Translations under genes and position numbers: made by a program
Part shown: piece by piece, positions 21,327 to 32,839 of the stretch
How positions within the stretch are numbered: the stretch's first letter is position 1
Layout: every line of letters starts with the position of its first letter
Assembly: GCA_963978895.1 (NCBI GenBank)
Contig: OZ022238.1
Coordinates: forward strand, 32,289,593-32,353,592
Length of the DNA stretch: 64,000 nucleotides
Direction of reading: 5' to 3'
DNA from: Erpobdella octoculata
Lineage: Eukaryota; Annelida; Clitellata; Hirudinida; Erpobdellidae
Notes under the pieces: model-generated
What the model saw: the letters and a program-made list of their open reading frames with translations, nothing else
Told to the model about the DNA's origin: nothing
The model's database searches: none

Positions 21327-22275
21327 TGTCACAACTTCTTCCCCGAGGCGTCCCCTAGAGAATATCGCTGCGACCAGGTTCTTTCGAATTTATTTTTCTC
21401 TCACCGGACCACCACCGTAATGCGCTGGATGCTGATGCTACCGGTCAACCCGTCGTACCTATATTACTTCAAACAAAACAATACCGCATACACGTAGCGG
21501 TTTTTAATCAATTTTATTCACAAGATTGTTTCTAACTATAGAATGCAGCTAACAAATATGCAATAGCACGCAAGCGAGATACTGGATCAAGAATTTAACG
21601 AGAACCAAAAATCTAATCTGAACCAACAATCTACCGTGAACCAAGAATCTATAGAGAACCAGAAATCTAACTTACGGCTGGAAGACAGCTGTATTTATAC
21701 ACAGGACGATACAGCTCGTCTAGCGACAAGCTGGAATAGCTGGATAAAGAGATTCATCCTAAAACTTTCCATCGATGAACAAAGAAAAATACCATACATA
21801 CCAACGGAGCAAAGTCCAAGAAAATGATTGGCAGGAATCATTACTGCACATACGGGTGAAGACATTAATAATGGTACGATAGAAAAGCAATTAGAGATTA
21901 TATCTTAATAACCGTTTGATATAAGTTTATGAAATTAACAGGAATGATTACTCAAATTCTATGCAACCGATTGATACAAGTTTCGATACAAAATTCAGAA
22001 AAAGTAGTAATTAAGAAAGATACTAGAGCATACAGGGAAACATACACTGGCACAGATTGGTAATTGAATCGGTGGAGTTCAATTAAATTGTAGGTCACCA
22101 GATCGAATGAGTCACATGGAGCTGGTGGGAAAAAGTTATGATGATAGTAGCTACGGCTGGAGTTCAAGTGTACTTACAAGTTATGATAATAGTTATGGAG
22201 CGAAGTCGGTTGCATGTTAGAAGAAATGGATGAATGAATGAATAGTCATGAGCATTCATAGTCATAGTTGTGACA
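21327..22275 (-). mobile_element. Solo LTR (949 bp)
   Basis: Perfect 10-bp inverted termini TGTCACAACT / AGTTGTGACA, flanked on both sides by ACCCA (21322-21326 and 22276-22280), a 5-bp target duplication. Orientation is minus: a TATAAATA box lies at about 21695-21703 and an AATAAA signal at about 21513-21518, in the correct order for U3-R-U5. It contains a small decayed tandem of gaaccaAnAATCTAn units at 21600-21670. No internal region or partner LTR is present, so this is the product of LTR-LTR recombination. Confidence 0.88.
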
Positions 22276-22402
22276 ACCCACAAAAGTCAAGGGTTAAGAC
22301 GGTTTCAGTAATAATTAGTAACAAAAAACCATAAGATATTTAAATTGAAACAGTTTATTACAATATCAAACTCAGTCGGCGTTTTTTCTGAGAAAAAATA
22401 AA

Positions 22403-22475
22403 TTCCCATACCCGGGATCGAACCGCAAACCTTTAGATCTTCAGTCAAACGCTCTCCAAACTGAGCTATCTAGAC
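22403..22475 (-). tRNA. tRNA-Phe(GAA)-like sequence, degenerate (pseudogene)
   Basis: 73 nt with a tRNA layout on the minus strand: TAGCTCAGTTTGGAGAGC D-arm, anticodon loop CTGAAGA (anticodon GAA, as in tRNA-Phe), and TTCGATC T-loop with intact A and B boxes. Mismatches in the anticodon stem (TTTGA/TCTAA), T-stem (TGCGG/CCGGG) and acceptor stem (GTCTAGA/TATGGGA) argue against a functional tRNA. It is either a pseudogene or the head of a tRNA-derived retroposon. A SINE-like element starts 15 bp away. Confidence 0.65.
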
Positions 22476-22490
22476 CAACGCCGTTCACGG

Positions 22491-22667
22491 TTTTTTTTTT
22501 TTTCATAATAGTTTATAGTCCTTTACACCAGGTGTTTTAAGACTGAAATGGCTGTATGTAGGAAGCACCTAAGTACTTCCTGTCGTGGATCATAATTTGT
22601 TCTTTTTAACTTTTCCCTCCTCCTTTCTCCAGGCTTGGGACTGGCTTGCAAATGCAAGGCGGAGTTA
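22491..22667 (-). mobile_element. SINE-like retroposon with poly(A) and 10-bp target duplication
   Basis: A T-run at 22491-22503 is the poly(A) tail on the minus strand. The element is flanked by the perfect 10-bp direct repeat CCGTTCACGG (22481-22490 and 22668-22677), the signature of target-primed insertion. A diverged relative without the tail lies at about 40160-40310 (shared words: ataatagttta, caggtgtttta or taggtgtttta, cctgtcgtg-atcataattt and gggactggct). No coding; whether it is a SINE or a LINE 3' end is open. Confidence 0.75.
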
Positions 22668-22747
22668 CCGTTCACGGTTCACGCGCGCAACTTTATATAT
22701 AACTAGCCTGAACGGGGTCAGCCAATAAGAAAGTGTGGTGCATAGAC

Positions 22748-23350
22748 CACTGATCTCTATAATATATATTGATAGTCACTTTTAAAATTTTAAGATGGCC
22801 ACCGCCATACGAGACTTTCTTAGTTCGAAAGGATGGTTTTAATTTGAATTTAAAATTTATTATACAGCCAATTATTAGAACATATGAGTGGTAAGCACAG
22901 TTTATTTTGATAAGATTAAAAAATTATCAAGGTTGGATCAACCATTGTGAAGGAAGATAAACATCTTATGTTAATTTTAGAAGCATCAATGTAAAGGTGA
23001 ACCTTTGAAATAAGCAATTTTTTCAGCCCATCAAAAACCAAATAAAACTTGACTTTAAAGCTAAAACACTACACTTTATTGATTGCTTTGTGAAAAAACT
23101 AAGCAACGAAATTTTAAACTATCTCAGACAAAGGCCTAACAACCTAGGTAAACAATATCACGACGTTTTACTAAAATAAAATCAAAATACTAACTTTTAA
23201 GAGGTTTAAACCTCTAACAATAAACCTCTCCGTTTCCACAATATTAGAAAATCTAAGTTTTAAATTCAAATTAAAACCATCCTTTCGAACTAAGAAAGTC
23301 TCGTCTGCAGTGGTATGGCGGTGGCCATCTTAAATTTGTAAAAGTGACTC
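22748..23350 (+). mobile_element. P-element-type MITE with inverted subterminal repeats, right end lost
   Basis: Begins CACTGATCTCTATAATAT, matching the terminal repeat of the P-type element at 44498-45969. About 22775-22870 (cacttttaaaattttaagat, then ggccaccgccat, gagactttcttagttcgaaa) recurs inverted at about 23255-23347. The outermost TATAGAGATCAGTG end is absent on the right, so that end is lost. The interior has no coding potential. Confidence 0.7.
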
Positions 23351-23387
23351 AATCAATCCGCCCTCGAGCAGGATTTATCGGATGCAC

Positions 23388-23516
23388 ATCCGATGACTAA
23401 GGGATGTATTTAACAACGCGCGACACTTCAACCCCGGATGTAATTAACAACGCATTTTTGCTCATCGGATACATCCGATTAACATATCCGATGAATTTAA
23501 CAACGCACCCTAACCG
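23388..23516. repeat. Short repeats with ttaacaacgc and cggatgtatcc-type words
   Basis: Three copies of ttaacaacgc and several inverted words around catccgat/atcggatg within 130 bp, ending ttaacaacgcaccc. It could be one end of a PIF/Harbinger-type MITE (those often start GGG.GCGTTGT with TNA duplications), but no partner end was found. 23517-24330 is AT-rich and contains one unconvincing open frame of 81 codons starting near 23728. Confidence 0.3.
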
Positions 23517-24357
23517 ATTAATGCGCCTCAGGGTAGCCTTAGGCTAATATAGTTAGACCTAATATAATTTAAACTATCTGCTTTGAAGCTTTTTACCTTT
23601 GTTATTTATAAACAGTTTCACACTATTCTTTTTCTAATTATAATTTAAGATATATTACTATAACATATCAAATTTTCATAGTCATACCATTTCCCGCAAA
23701 ATAAAAAATTTTAATTTAAACTCATGCGTGTGTTCTCTGAGTTGCCTCAGAGATATTGCCGTCTCCATAATTGGACAGAGGAAGAGGGAAAAACAGATGT
23801 TAAAACGTACTTTGGAAGAATTCAAGCAAGAAAAATGTCAAAAAAGATGTCTTCACTTCACCATTAGCTATTGGAGTACTACAGAGGATGACGCGGAGGA
23901 TTTCGATTTCGATTTACCGACTGAGAGTTTGATAGCAGACGTTATCAGCGGCAATCTAACCTTTGAGATTTAAATACATTTTTTATATGTTTTCCATTAC
24001 TATTACATATTGTTATTGTTAGTGTTAATTTATAAATACAAATGTAAAACAAGTAATAAAACATTAATATTAGACAATATCGGATATATGCGCGCTCCTG
24101 CTCTAGCATCTAACATGGGCTACCGTGCATGTGCAGCGATATGCGTGGGTCACACTTTTGAAAGCTCGTCCAGGCTTACATCTACGGTCTCGATGCGTCA
24201 ACTTCAATTCGACATATCTTCATTAGTATAACACTTAGATCAAACATTTTTTGAGGATTAGTTTTCAGTTGTTATAGTCTTTTGAAAAATATACTTTTTT
24301 TAAAAGATTTTTGTTGTTTGATTTGTTGTGCGACTATAAATGTCTCAACTTCAGACT

Positions 24358-25977
<1,620 letters not shown>

Positions 25978-25985
25978 TGACAGTA

Positions 25986-26652
25986 TTTAGGTATTAAATT
26001 TTCTTGTAAGCATGCTCGATTGAACTTTACGGCCCATACTCTGTTGCAACGTTTTTACCAATGCTTTTATTAACTCGTCGTCTCTGTTTCTCTGTCTGTT
26101 TCAAATCTTGCAATCAATTTTTGAGTCACTTCCTGATGATAGATTTTTTTCAAATTTTGCATACAGGCTCAAAATAGAAGACAGTGCAATATTCAATTAT
26201 TAGTTTTACAATAAGTCAATTAATTTAGTTAATTTTAATTAATTTCGATATTTTGATATAATTAAGATATTTCGACTTTAATATAAAATAAAAGAGTAAT
26301 ATAAGAAAAAATTGATTGCAAAATTTGTGTTTTAATTACATATAAGAGCATTGGTTTTAAAAATTCGTTTTTAATTTATTTGTTTAAAATCTTTATTTAA
26401 ACATGGGGTTGACCGGTCCATCATCAGAACCCCAGCAATACAACCTTCATTAAAACCAGCGACGCTTCCATACTTTGACAGCTAACAAAACTGTTTACCT
26501 TCTTGTTTATTACAAAGATTTTATTAAAGAAGTGTTGGTGATACTTGGTGGAAAATGGAGACGATTTGAAACGCCCAATAAAAAACGTTGCAGCCGAGTA
26601 TGGGCCGTAAAGTTCAATCGAACATGCTTACAAGAAAATTTAATACCTATAT
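25986..26652. repeat. MITE-like structure with about 66-bp inverted arms around a family-1 repeat
   Basis: 25986-26053 and 26583-26652 are inverted copies (taggtattaaattttcttg..., cgattgaactttacggccca) with a few differences. The enclosed interval holds dispersed repeat family 1 (26054-26385) and AT-rich sequence to 26582. Long arms with a non-coding middle suggest a foldback or MITE element, but the left edge abuts the (TA)n tract and no clear target duplication was seen. Confidence 0.55.
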
Positions 26653-26867
26653 ATATTGAAATAACATGCAAACGACATTTCCCTCGTTTGTCTAATAACA
26701 TGCTAATGACATGCAAAGTTGCAAACTCAGTCTTCATTAAAATAAAAACCATGCCTCGTACTCTGGGCCGTATTCATGACGCGCGCTTACGTTACGCGCG
26801 ACTAAAGCCCTACGCTCTTCCTTATTAGTTTCAGACTACCAGTCCTACGAAAACGGTATTCATGACT

Positions 26868-27050
26868 TAGGGCGCGTTGTAACAATCCACCAGATGAGAC
26901 ACCGGTTGAACCATAGCGTTGTAACAATTAACCACAGCCTACTCCGGTTGAGCTCAACCGCGTTGTAACAATTCACCGCGCGCATATACTGGTGTCCATC
27001 ACATCCACCAGAGTTAAAGCTTGGTTGAGTGTGGTTGATTGTTGGTTTCG
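26868..27050 (+). other. Repeated gcgttgtaacaat words upstream of the Myb/SANT gene (possible Harbinger end)
   Basis: TTA followed by GGGCGCGTTGTAACAAT at about 26868, then two more gcgttgtaacaatt copies (about 26918 and 26960) interspersed with accaccggttga-type words. The same gggcgcgttgtaacaattca occurs at 54540. PIF/Harbinger elements commonly start GGGC and duplicate TTA/TAA and encode a Myb-like protein, so this may be a decayed terminal region. Tentative. Confidence 0.35.
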
Positions 27051-27053
27051 AGC

Positions 27054-28050
27054 ATGGCGGAACACGTGGTTTTCTTTGAGAGTAATAAGGGAGAATTATT
27101 TAGGGCGACAATTTTTGCTGAAAATGCCGAGCTGGCATATAATTACGCACTACAGTGTAAGTTAACTTTTAACACATTTTACATTTAAATTTAGTTGCAC
27201 ACAACACTTTTTAACTTGTAGTCTTATACCGCCCAGATAATTCCGATGTCAGTCTATTATGATATTCACAAGAAATCTATTATTTCTGATAAAATTAGCT
27301 TTAGTAAAGTCTGTAAATGAATTATAAATAGGTAATCACGTCAGAGAGGTTGCATTGACAACAAATGATTTTTATTTATATCACATTTCTATCTATATTA
27401 GGCCAAGTTATGAAGAATGACAGTGGTAGTTATTTGTCTGGTCCAGCTTGTAGTTATTCTTATGGTACAAGCTTAGAGAGAATGGAAAATCAGCTAATTG
27501 GTAAGTTCAACGAACAAATTTAAAATAGTATTGCTTTAAATTAAAAGTTATCTTTACAACATCTGCAATACAATTATGTTTATTTGATAGAAAATAGTAG
27601 ATATTCATGTGCTACACCCTTATGAAAATCAGGCTATTAATTATGACATTTTTCTTTAACAGAATTCGCTGGACATCAGGAGCAACAAAACTCCTGATCA
27701 ATTGCAATCGGGAGGCTGACGAAAAGTTCGAGCACCCAACCTGCAAGAAAAATAAGCTCTGGGGAGAAATTGCAACCCAGATGAGCTTGTATAAGCATAG
27801 CGTCAGTGGCACTGAGTGCCACGATAAGTGGCGAAATATGATGGCCACTTATAAATATAATAAAGATAAAGTAGGAGCCAAGAGTGGATCGGAAGCCATA
27901 ACTTGGGAGTTTTATGGGTTGATGAATGAAGTGTGTAACAACCAGTGTTGGAAAAAGGACTGTACAGTACTGAAACACGTGTTTCAGTACTTAAGTAAAA
28001 GTACAAGTAACGCCTCAAAAAGTTACTTAAGTAAAAGAAAAAGTATTTGC
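27054..28050 (+). pseudogene. Split gene with Myb/SANT-like DNA-binding domain, probably broken
   Basis: Three exon-like parts with good splice sites. Exon 1 is 27054-27156: MAEHVVFFESNKGELFRATI and onward, donor GTAAGT. Exon 2 is 27402-27500 (AG acceptor, donor GTAAGT), in phase with exon 1. Exon 3 starts at 27663 and encodes IRWTSGATKLLINCNREADE, then CKKNKLWGEIATQM, GTECHDKWRNMMATYKYNKDK and ITWEFYGLMNEV, a trihelix-type Myb/SANT domain. The exon 2 to exon 3 junction is off by one nucleotide relative to the Myb frame. The frame then runs into a hAT-type MITE end at 27947. Such proteins accompany Harbinger transposases; a host origin is also possible. Confidence 0.6.
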
Positions 28051-28110
28051 TAAAAAATGTACTTAAGTAAAAGTAAAAAGTAACAGCACTTTAAAGTACT
28101 GAAGCCGCTT
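27947..28110 (+). mobile_element. hAT-type MITE end with stacked gtacttaagtaaaagta repeats
   Basis: CAGTGTTGGAAAAAGGACTG followed by self-complementary words (cagtactgaaacacgtgttt and acttaagt). CAGTGTTGG is the same end as the hAT at 44216. It interrupts the Myb/SANT reading frame after LMNEVCNN. The right boundary is not clear. Confidence 0.5.
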
Positions 28111-28254
28111 TTTGTAATTGTCATTCGTCAATCATCTAACTCTATTTTATCATAATTCCATCATCTTTCAAACACTACTACGTTGATAAAACTGATAAAC
28201 TAATTGGTAACACGCAAACTAATGAAAAAATTCTATTTTTCCGTGCCTTTTTGT

Positions 28255-28600
28255 CAGAGGCGTAGCGAGGGTTTTTGGCGCCCGGGGCGAAACTATAAAT
28301 TTTGCGCCCCCCGGGCTTTTGCAGTTCTCTTAAGAACTAAAAGTGTAGTTTTATATGCGTGCGTTTTAGCGCCATCTTTTCGCAATCAGTATTTGAAAAA
28401 AAATGCGGCAAGCAAAAATTTTATTTAAAATACCGTAAAGAACAGAAATAAATTTTTTTAAAATCCACAAAACTCAGTGAGAATAAATGTAATAAATAAA
28501 TGTCAATAAATGCACACACTGATGAAATTAAATATGGTCCTTAGGCTGTGTGTCATAAACTTGATGTCATAAAGTCACTTTTTTACTAGCGAGTGAAGTG
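28255..28600 (+). mobile_element. hAT-type left end with GC-rich subterminal block
   Basis: CAGAGGCGTAGCGAGGG followed by tggcgcccggggcg. It mirrors the right end at 33195-33259 (ggcgcccggggc ... GCTACGCCCCTG). A LINE lies between the two ends. No matching 8-bp duplication exists (ctttttgt versus gaatgaag), so the two ends may come from different copies. Confidence 0.5.
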
Positions 28601-28844
28601 GCGTGCGGTCTCCCAAGTTGAACTTTGAAATTTTGCGATAAAAAACACAAATACGTGCAAAGTTTGATTTTCTCAGAAAACAACAGGACTCAACTCGAAA
28701 ATAAGAACAATCTGAGGAGAGTTAAGTTCCATTTTGATTTCATTTCACTTTTAAACTCAACTCGGTTGTTTATCAGCTCTCGGCGTGCAAGTCTAAATTA
28801 TCGTTCGTAAAATCTTGCTGTATCTAATCAAAACCAACATAATT

Positions 28845-29481
28845 ATGGCTAAGTCAATTTCTCCCGAAATGCTTGAATCTATTTTGACTCGAGTAACGGA
28901 AAAATTCACTGAATCTATGAACGCAGTCGTTAACCAGCTTGCGAAGTCCTTCATGCATGGATGTTGTTTCGGTTCAACTAAACGAGATCGGCCAGCGAAT
29001 GGCCCGCTTAGAAAGCAAGCTTAACGAAGATAAAACTTCTGTTTCTTCTCTTGAAGTCCAAACTCAGAAGCTAGTTGAAGCAACTTCTAAAGCAATTCTT
29101 GTTACGGATAAAGAAAGAGAAGATATTAAAATAAGAGCCAACAATGTTATTATTACTGGATTGCCTACGCCTACTGACTCAAAAATTACTGATCAAAAAC
29201 TTGTCGAAACTTTCTGCGAAGAAGCCCTCACTGTTAAACCTCGCATACTCAAAACTCGCAGACTAGGAAAAGACAATGTCAAAATCTGTGTCACGCTAAA
29301 CAGTCCTGATGATGTAAAAGATCTTCTCTCTTCTGCGGTCATACTTAGAAGCTCTTCTGAAGTCAAATTTCGCCAAGTTTACATAAACAGGGATTTAACT
29401 CGTATTCAAGCAGAGGAGGCCTACAAAAGGCGGTGTGCTAAAAGAGAATCTCGACAGCCTTTTCCATCTGCATCCTCCTGA
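28845..29481 (+). pseudogene. LINE ORF1 protein with one frameshift
   Basis: ATG at 28845 starts MAKSISPEMLESILTRVTEK. The frame changes between about 28935 and 28960, after which the other frame gives MDVVSVQLNEIGQRMARLES and onward. A heptad-rich coiled coil is followed by NNVIITGLP and the core KTRRLGKD, then VYINRDLT near the end. This is the RNA-binding ORF1 layout of non-LTR elements; the second LINE has GNLVFHGVPESS and VYINEHLT at the matching places. A one-base change would join the two parts, so the copy is probably non-functional. Confidence 0.75.
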
Positions 29482-29509
29482 AAAGTCTACAACTTTAACA
29501 CCAACAAAT

Positions 29510-32500
29510 ATGACAAGTCTGCATAACGAGTTAGGAGAAATGAAGGAAGTCTTTTGTTTATTTGACAGACACATTGATCCAGATCAGCATTTTTTATATC
29601 AATTTTACGATCCAGTTACATATTTAACACCAGATAATCTTTCCAATTTAATTAAAAACTCAACTAATAAGAAATTATCATTCCTTCATGTAAATTGCAG
29701 AAGTCTCGTACATAAAGTTCAAGATTTAATCTTACTAATGCACATGTCCTCAGCTAAAATTGTAGCTGTAACTGAAACCTGGCTAAATAAAGAAAACTCT
29801 GACAGTATATTCATCCCACACTACAATTTTTTTTCAAAACCTCGTGAGGGTAAAAAAGGTGGGGGTGTGGGTTTTTTCATCGATGCTTCTATCGCCTGCT
29901 CCATTTTGGTCCACCAGGACAAAAATTTACTAATCTCCTCATTCGAATCGTTACTGGTTTCCTTTAGTTGTAATAATAAAAAATTTATTGCTGGGGTGAT
30001 ATATCGACCACCAAACTCAAATTTACAAACTTTTCTTGACGAATTGAATCTTTTATTAACTTCCATTGATCACCATAACACTACTATTCTACTGCTGGGT
30101 GACTTTAACATAAATTTGTTAGATGAAGTTCATGCTTCTCTTGTTTCTGATTTTTTGAACACATTTGCATCTCATTTATTGTTTCCTGCTTTTATAAAAC
30201 CAACACGGAAAAGTTCTACGACAGCAACAGCAATCGACAATATCTTCACAAACTTCCCTCTTCAAAATACGCTCTCAAAGATACTGATTGATGATTTGTC
30301 TGACCATTTTCCACTTTACCTTTCTCTTGATCTTGCTTTTCAAATAACCATTTCTAAAGATCAAAAAAACTTCAAAAGACAATTTAAAAACAGTAATTTG
30401 TTCCATGTTAAATTAACTAACAAAGATTGGACTGAAGTCATTCAACAAGGTGAAAATGGTAAAGTGACATCTGCTTATTCATTATTTGTGAAAGAATATC
30501 TCCTTGCATATAATTTCTGTTTTCCTCTAGAGAAACCCAGACAGAAAAAAGTAAAATTTGACCATGAATGGATGAACTTTACACTTTTCAGACACTGCCG
30601 TAAAAAGAACATTCTCTATCGTAATTTTTTAAAACACCCATCAGAAGAAAATAGAAGAAAATTCATAACTTGTCGCAATAAATTTAAATCCTTAAAAACA
30701 ACCACAATCAAACAACACTACTCTTCTAAATTTGAATCTTATGAAGGTAATATTAATGCAATCTGGAAATTGATAAAGACTTTACTAGGCCAATTCAAAT
30801 CAAAAGAGCATCAGGAAAATTTTCTCACAAATGATGGATCCGAAATAAGTTCACCTTCTCTGATTGCTGATATGTTTAACAAGTATTTCTCAAACATTGG
30901 GTCAAGCCTTGCAAAACAAATTCACTCTCAGGGTTCTTATTTCACTGACTTCCTCAAGAACCAAGTGGTCGATTCCATGAATGTCACACCAGTAACATCA
31001 ACTGAAATCCTCAAAATTGCAAAAAGTTTAAAAACATCTAGAAGTTGTGGTCCAGATGGTATTGATCCTCTAATAGCAAGTCAATCTATCCAACTAATTG
31101 TCTCTCCTCTAACATCTCTGATCAATAGTTCCCTAACATTTGGAATATTTCCTGACCAATTGAAAATTGCTAAAGTTGTTCCACTTCATAAATCCGGTGA
31201 AAAAAATAATGTAACAAATTATCGGCCCATTTCAATATTATCTTATTTTTCCAAATTCTTTGAAAAAGTTATGCACACAAGATTATACAGTTACCTATTA
31301 AAGTTTTCTCTCCTTTCACCATACCAATATGGATTTAGAAAAAACCACTCCACATACATGCCACTAGTTGTTCTTCAATCCAAAATCGCTGAAGCTCTAG
31401 ATCAAGGAAACTTTGGCATTGGCCTATTCCTAGACCTTGCAAAAGCATTTGACACTGTAAATCATGAAATATTATTGAAGAAGCTTGAGTACTATGGAGT
31501 CCGGGGAGTTCCTCTTGACTGGTTTCGGGATTACATGAAGAACCGATCACAATATGTCTGCTACAACAATGTGTTATCACAATCTTTACCCATCAACTGT
31601 GGTGTACCACAGGGCTCTATATTGGGTCCACTCCTATTTATTATATATATCAATGACTTACCTTTAATTTCTAACCTGTTCAGTTTTTCTTTATTTGCTG
31701 ATGACACTAGTCTGTTTGCTTCTGGTGACAATTTGAACATTTTATTTGACAGCGTTAATAATGGTCTCATATGTATTTATGATTGGTTTTGTGCCAATAA
31801 GCTTTCTTTAAATGTAAAAAAAACCAACTATATCATATTTCATCCAAAGAGTAAATCTATTATTACAAAGTCATGTCTCAGCATTTCTGGTGTTTCTATT
31901 ACCCGTGTCACCTCATATAGATTTTTAGGTGTGTTTCTTGATCAACATTTAACATGGACTGATCACATTAAGCATGTTAAATCTAAAGTTTCTAAGTATA
32001 TTGGAATTATGTATAGATTACGTCGTTTTATAGACACAAAAACTTGTATTATGTTGTATTATGCATTTGTCTTTCCCTATATTTCTTACTGCAATATTGT
32101 TTGGGCTTCTAATTACCCAACTCGTCTTCTTTCTTTACACATTTTGCTCAAACGACTCATCCGTATTATTTTTTTTTTACATCCTCTTTCTTCTTGTGAG
32201 TCAAAATTTACTGAAAATAAGCTTTTAAACATTTATCAAGTCAATCTGTTTCAAATTGGTTCTTTTATGTATAAATATTCTAATTCTACTCTACCTCAAT
32301 CCTTTCATGATTTCTTCTTGAAGTCGTCCGATATTCATACCCATTTTTTGCGATCATCTAATCTTTTCCGTCCAGAATTTGCAAACACAAGACTAAAAAC
32401 CTTTTCTATTAAATGTTTAGGTCCGCGTACATATTCAGTCATCCCTATTTCAATACAGTCCTCTGAGTCCTTTTCATTATTTAAATCTCGTCTTAAATCT

Positions 32501-32518
32501 CACTTATTAAAATTATAA
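29510..32518 (+). CDS. LINE ORF2: endonuclease and reverse transcriptase
   Basis: Open from 29435; the first ATG is 29510, 28 nt after the ORF1 stop. About 1,000 residues. Endonuclease motifs: FLHVNCRSLVHKV, VTETW, KKGGGVGFFID, GVIYRPPNSN, LLGDFNINLL, AIDNIF and DDLSDHFPL. Reverse transcriptase motifs: VVPLHKSGEKNNVTNYRPIS, YGFRKNHST, LDLAKAFDTVNHEIL, CGVPQGSILGPLLFIIYIND and catalytic FADDTSLF. The C-terminus ends SRLKSHLLKL. Uninterrupted length equals that of complete jockey/CR1-type ORF2 proteins, so this protein could be intact. Nicks target DNA and copies element RNA in place. Confidence 0.93.
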   Translation: MTSLHNELGEMKEVFCLFDRHIDPDQHFLYQFYDPVTYLTPDNLSNLIKNSTNKKLSFLHVNCRSLVHKVQDLILLMHMSSAKIVAVTETWLNKENSDSIFIPHYNFFSKPREGKKGGGVGFFIDASIACSILVHQDKNLLISSFESLLVSFSCNNKKFIAGVIYRPPNSNLQTFLDELNLLLTSIDHHNTTILLLGDFNINLLDEVHASLVSDFLNTFASHLLFPAFIKPTRKSSTTATAIDNIFTNFPLQNTLSKILIDDLSDHFPLYLSLDLAFQITISKDQKNFKRQFKNSNLFHVKLTNKDWTEVIQQGENGKVTSAYSLFVKEYLLAYNFCFPLEKPRQKKVKFDHEWMNFTLFRHCRKKNILYRNFLKHPSEENRRKFITCRNKFKSLKTTTIKQHYSSKFESYEGNINAIWKLIKTLLGQFKSKEHQENFLTNDGSEISSPSLIADMFNKYFSNIGSSLAKQIHSQGSYFTDFLKNQVVDSMNVTPVTSTEILKIAKSLKTSRSCGPDGIDPLIASQSIQLIVSPLTSLINSSLTFGIFPDQLKIAKVVPLHKSGEKNNVTNYRPISILSYFSKFFEKVMHTRLYSYLLKFSLLSPYQYGFRKNHSTYMPLVVLQSKIAEALDQGNFGIGLFLDLAKAFDTVNHEILLKKLEYYGVRGVPLDWFRDYMKNRSQYVCYNNVLSQSLPINCGVPQGSILGPLLFIIYINDLPLISNLFSFSLFADDTSLFASGDNLNILFDSVNNGLICIYDWFCANKLSLNVKKTNYIIFHPKSKSIITKSCLSISGVSITRVTSYRFLGVFLDQHLTWTDHIKHVKSKVSKYIGIMYRLRRFIDTKTCIMLYYAFVFPYISYCNIVWASNYPTRLLSLHILLKRLIRIIFFLHPLSSCESKFTENKLLNIYQVNLFQIGSFMYKYSNSTLPQSFHDFFLKSSDIHTHFLRSSNLFRPEFANTRLKTFSIKCLGPRTYSVIPISIQSSESFSLFKSRLKSHLLKL

Positions 32519-32839
32519 TATATTCTATCATCTCAGATTCGAACGTATATTGTATATTATTAAATGTTAAATTTTGTTATTTTGTTCATCTTAGTAATTT
32601 ATTTCAGTTATTTTACCATTCTAAATTTATTGTATTGTATGTACCTGTATTATTATTATTCGTAAATGTTTCATCTGCACTGGTCATCCTCAAGCGAGAT
32701 TCATCTCTTCGGATGTTCCTTTTGGGCACTACTCATTCATTTTTTGTTGCATGCTTTTATTTCAATTTTTATGTGTTTCTTTAATGTGTTTTTGTATGCC
32801 CAATAAACAATGATAAACATAAAGGAGGTGTGCTGCTCA

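Larger units (their letters stand above)
28610..32830 (+). mobile_element. Jockey/CR1-type LINE with ORF1 and ORF2 (LINE-1 of this window)
   Basis: 5' region, coiled-coil ORF1 (28845-29481, with a frameshift), ORF2 with AP-type endonuclease and reverse transcriptase (29510-32518), and a 3' untranslated stretch to about 32830 ending in a gataaacataaa-type tail. No poly(A) and no clear target duplication were seen, so the outer limits are approximate. The surrounding sequence on the right (32840-33259) is hAT-like. Confidence 0.88.

Noticed and set aside
22403..22475. A functional tRNA-Phe gene
   Set aside because: The anticodon loop is right but three stems have mismatches, so a working cloverleaf is unlikely.
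23728..23973. A small gene of 81 codons with an acidic C-terminus
   Set aside because: No recognisable domain, no splice or promoter context, and length is within chance for this composition.
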